Below, in pieces: positions 63,880-64,000 of a stretch of DNA of 64,000 bases. A program made the translations under genes and the position numbers. Positions within the stretch are counted from its first letter, which is position 1. Every line of letters starts with the position of its first letter. Below the pieces are notes generated by a model that worked only from the letters and a program-made list of their open reading frames with translations, was not told where the DNA came from and did not search any database. The stretch lies in NCBI GenBank assembly GCA_964016985.1, contig OZ024828.1, forward strand, positions 25,607,543-25,671,542, given 5' to 3'. Origin of the DNA: Anodontia alba. Lineage: Eukaryota > Mollusca > Bivalvia > Lucinida > Lucinidae.

Positions 63880-64000
63880 TCTATAATTGAGACCCTTTTG
63901 GGAAGAGGTCTATTCTTGAAGAGGTCTTCTCTTTTACATGTAGTGTAGACCCCTTTTCAGAAGTTTGGCAAAATATTTGGAGAATGTTTATTTCCTTATA
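63880..64000. repeat. Family I repeat, copy 8 (runs off the window)
   Basis: GAGACCCTTTTGGGAAGAGG, TGTAGTGTAGACCCCTTTTC, AGAAGTTTGGCAAAATATTT. Confidence 0.45.

Overview
The window is AT-rich, intron-containing animal nuclear DNA. It fits a bivalve mollusc best: Penelope-like retroelement remains, tRNA-derived SINEs, very many small palindromic MITEs, and a universal-stress-protein first exon of the kind expanded in bivalves. That placement is inference. No rRNA, true tRNA, CRISPR or bacterial-type gene was found, and the window is mostly repeats.

Genes. From 50 to 10569 (+) lie the last three exons of a single-pass membrane receptor: a transmembrane exon (50-239), a short linker exon (3299-3401) and a 1.85 kb terminal exon (8722-10569) with a long cytoplasmic tail rich in phosphotyrosine-type motifs. 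Exon phases match across both introns. The stop codon lies inside a Tigger-like MITE that split a 31-bp tandem duplication, and the older 11-residue C-terminus survives downstream of the MITE. At 35320-35398 (+) is the first exon of a universal-stress-protein-like gene. At 46669-46917 (-) is a possible death-fold (CARD-like) terminal exon, weakly supported.

Repeats, left to right. The receptor introns (240-8721) hold MITEs and three Penelope-like (PLE) 3' remnants. From 10.5 to 40 kb the sequence is a mosaic of MITEs in about fifteen families, two SINE families, microsatellites and minisatellites. From 41.2 to 44.7 kb a minus-strand PLE is interrupted by a SINE with a 12-bp target-site duplication and by a 7 x 190-bp array. 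From 49.0 to 52.3 kb a plus-strand PLE is separated from its 3' tail by about ten 140-bp repeats with GATGGCCGCC hairpins. From 53.9 to 64 kb there are more MITEs, a MITE-seeded tandem triplication, and a 1.1 kb terminal-inverted-repeat element with many short palindromes.

Main observation. Many MITEs are modular. A few central hairpin cassettes recur inside elements whose terminal inverted repeats are unrelated. One cassette (GTACTCRTTAGAAYCGCCTC and its complement) sits in an 18-copy family with CATYACG ends, in a Tigger-like family, and in a third family with CCGTATTCGACC ends. A second (CAGATCAGACGCCGC) and a third (around CTGCGCATCCGCGCAG) behave the same way. The 18-copy family also inserts with no more than one base of target duplication, judged from nested copies with readable empty sites.
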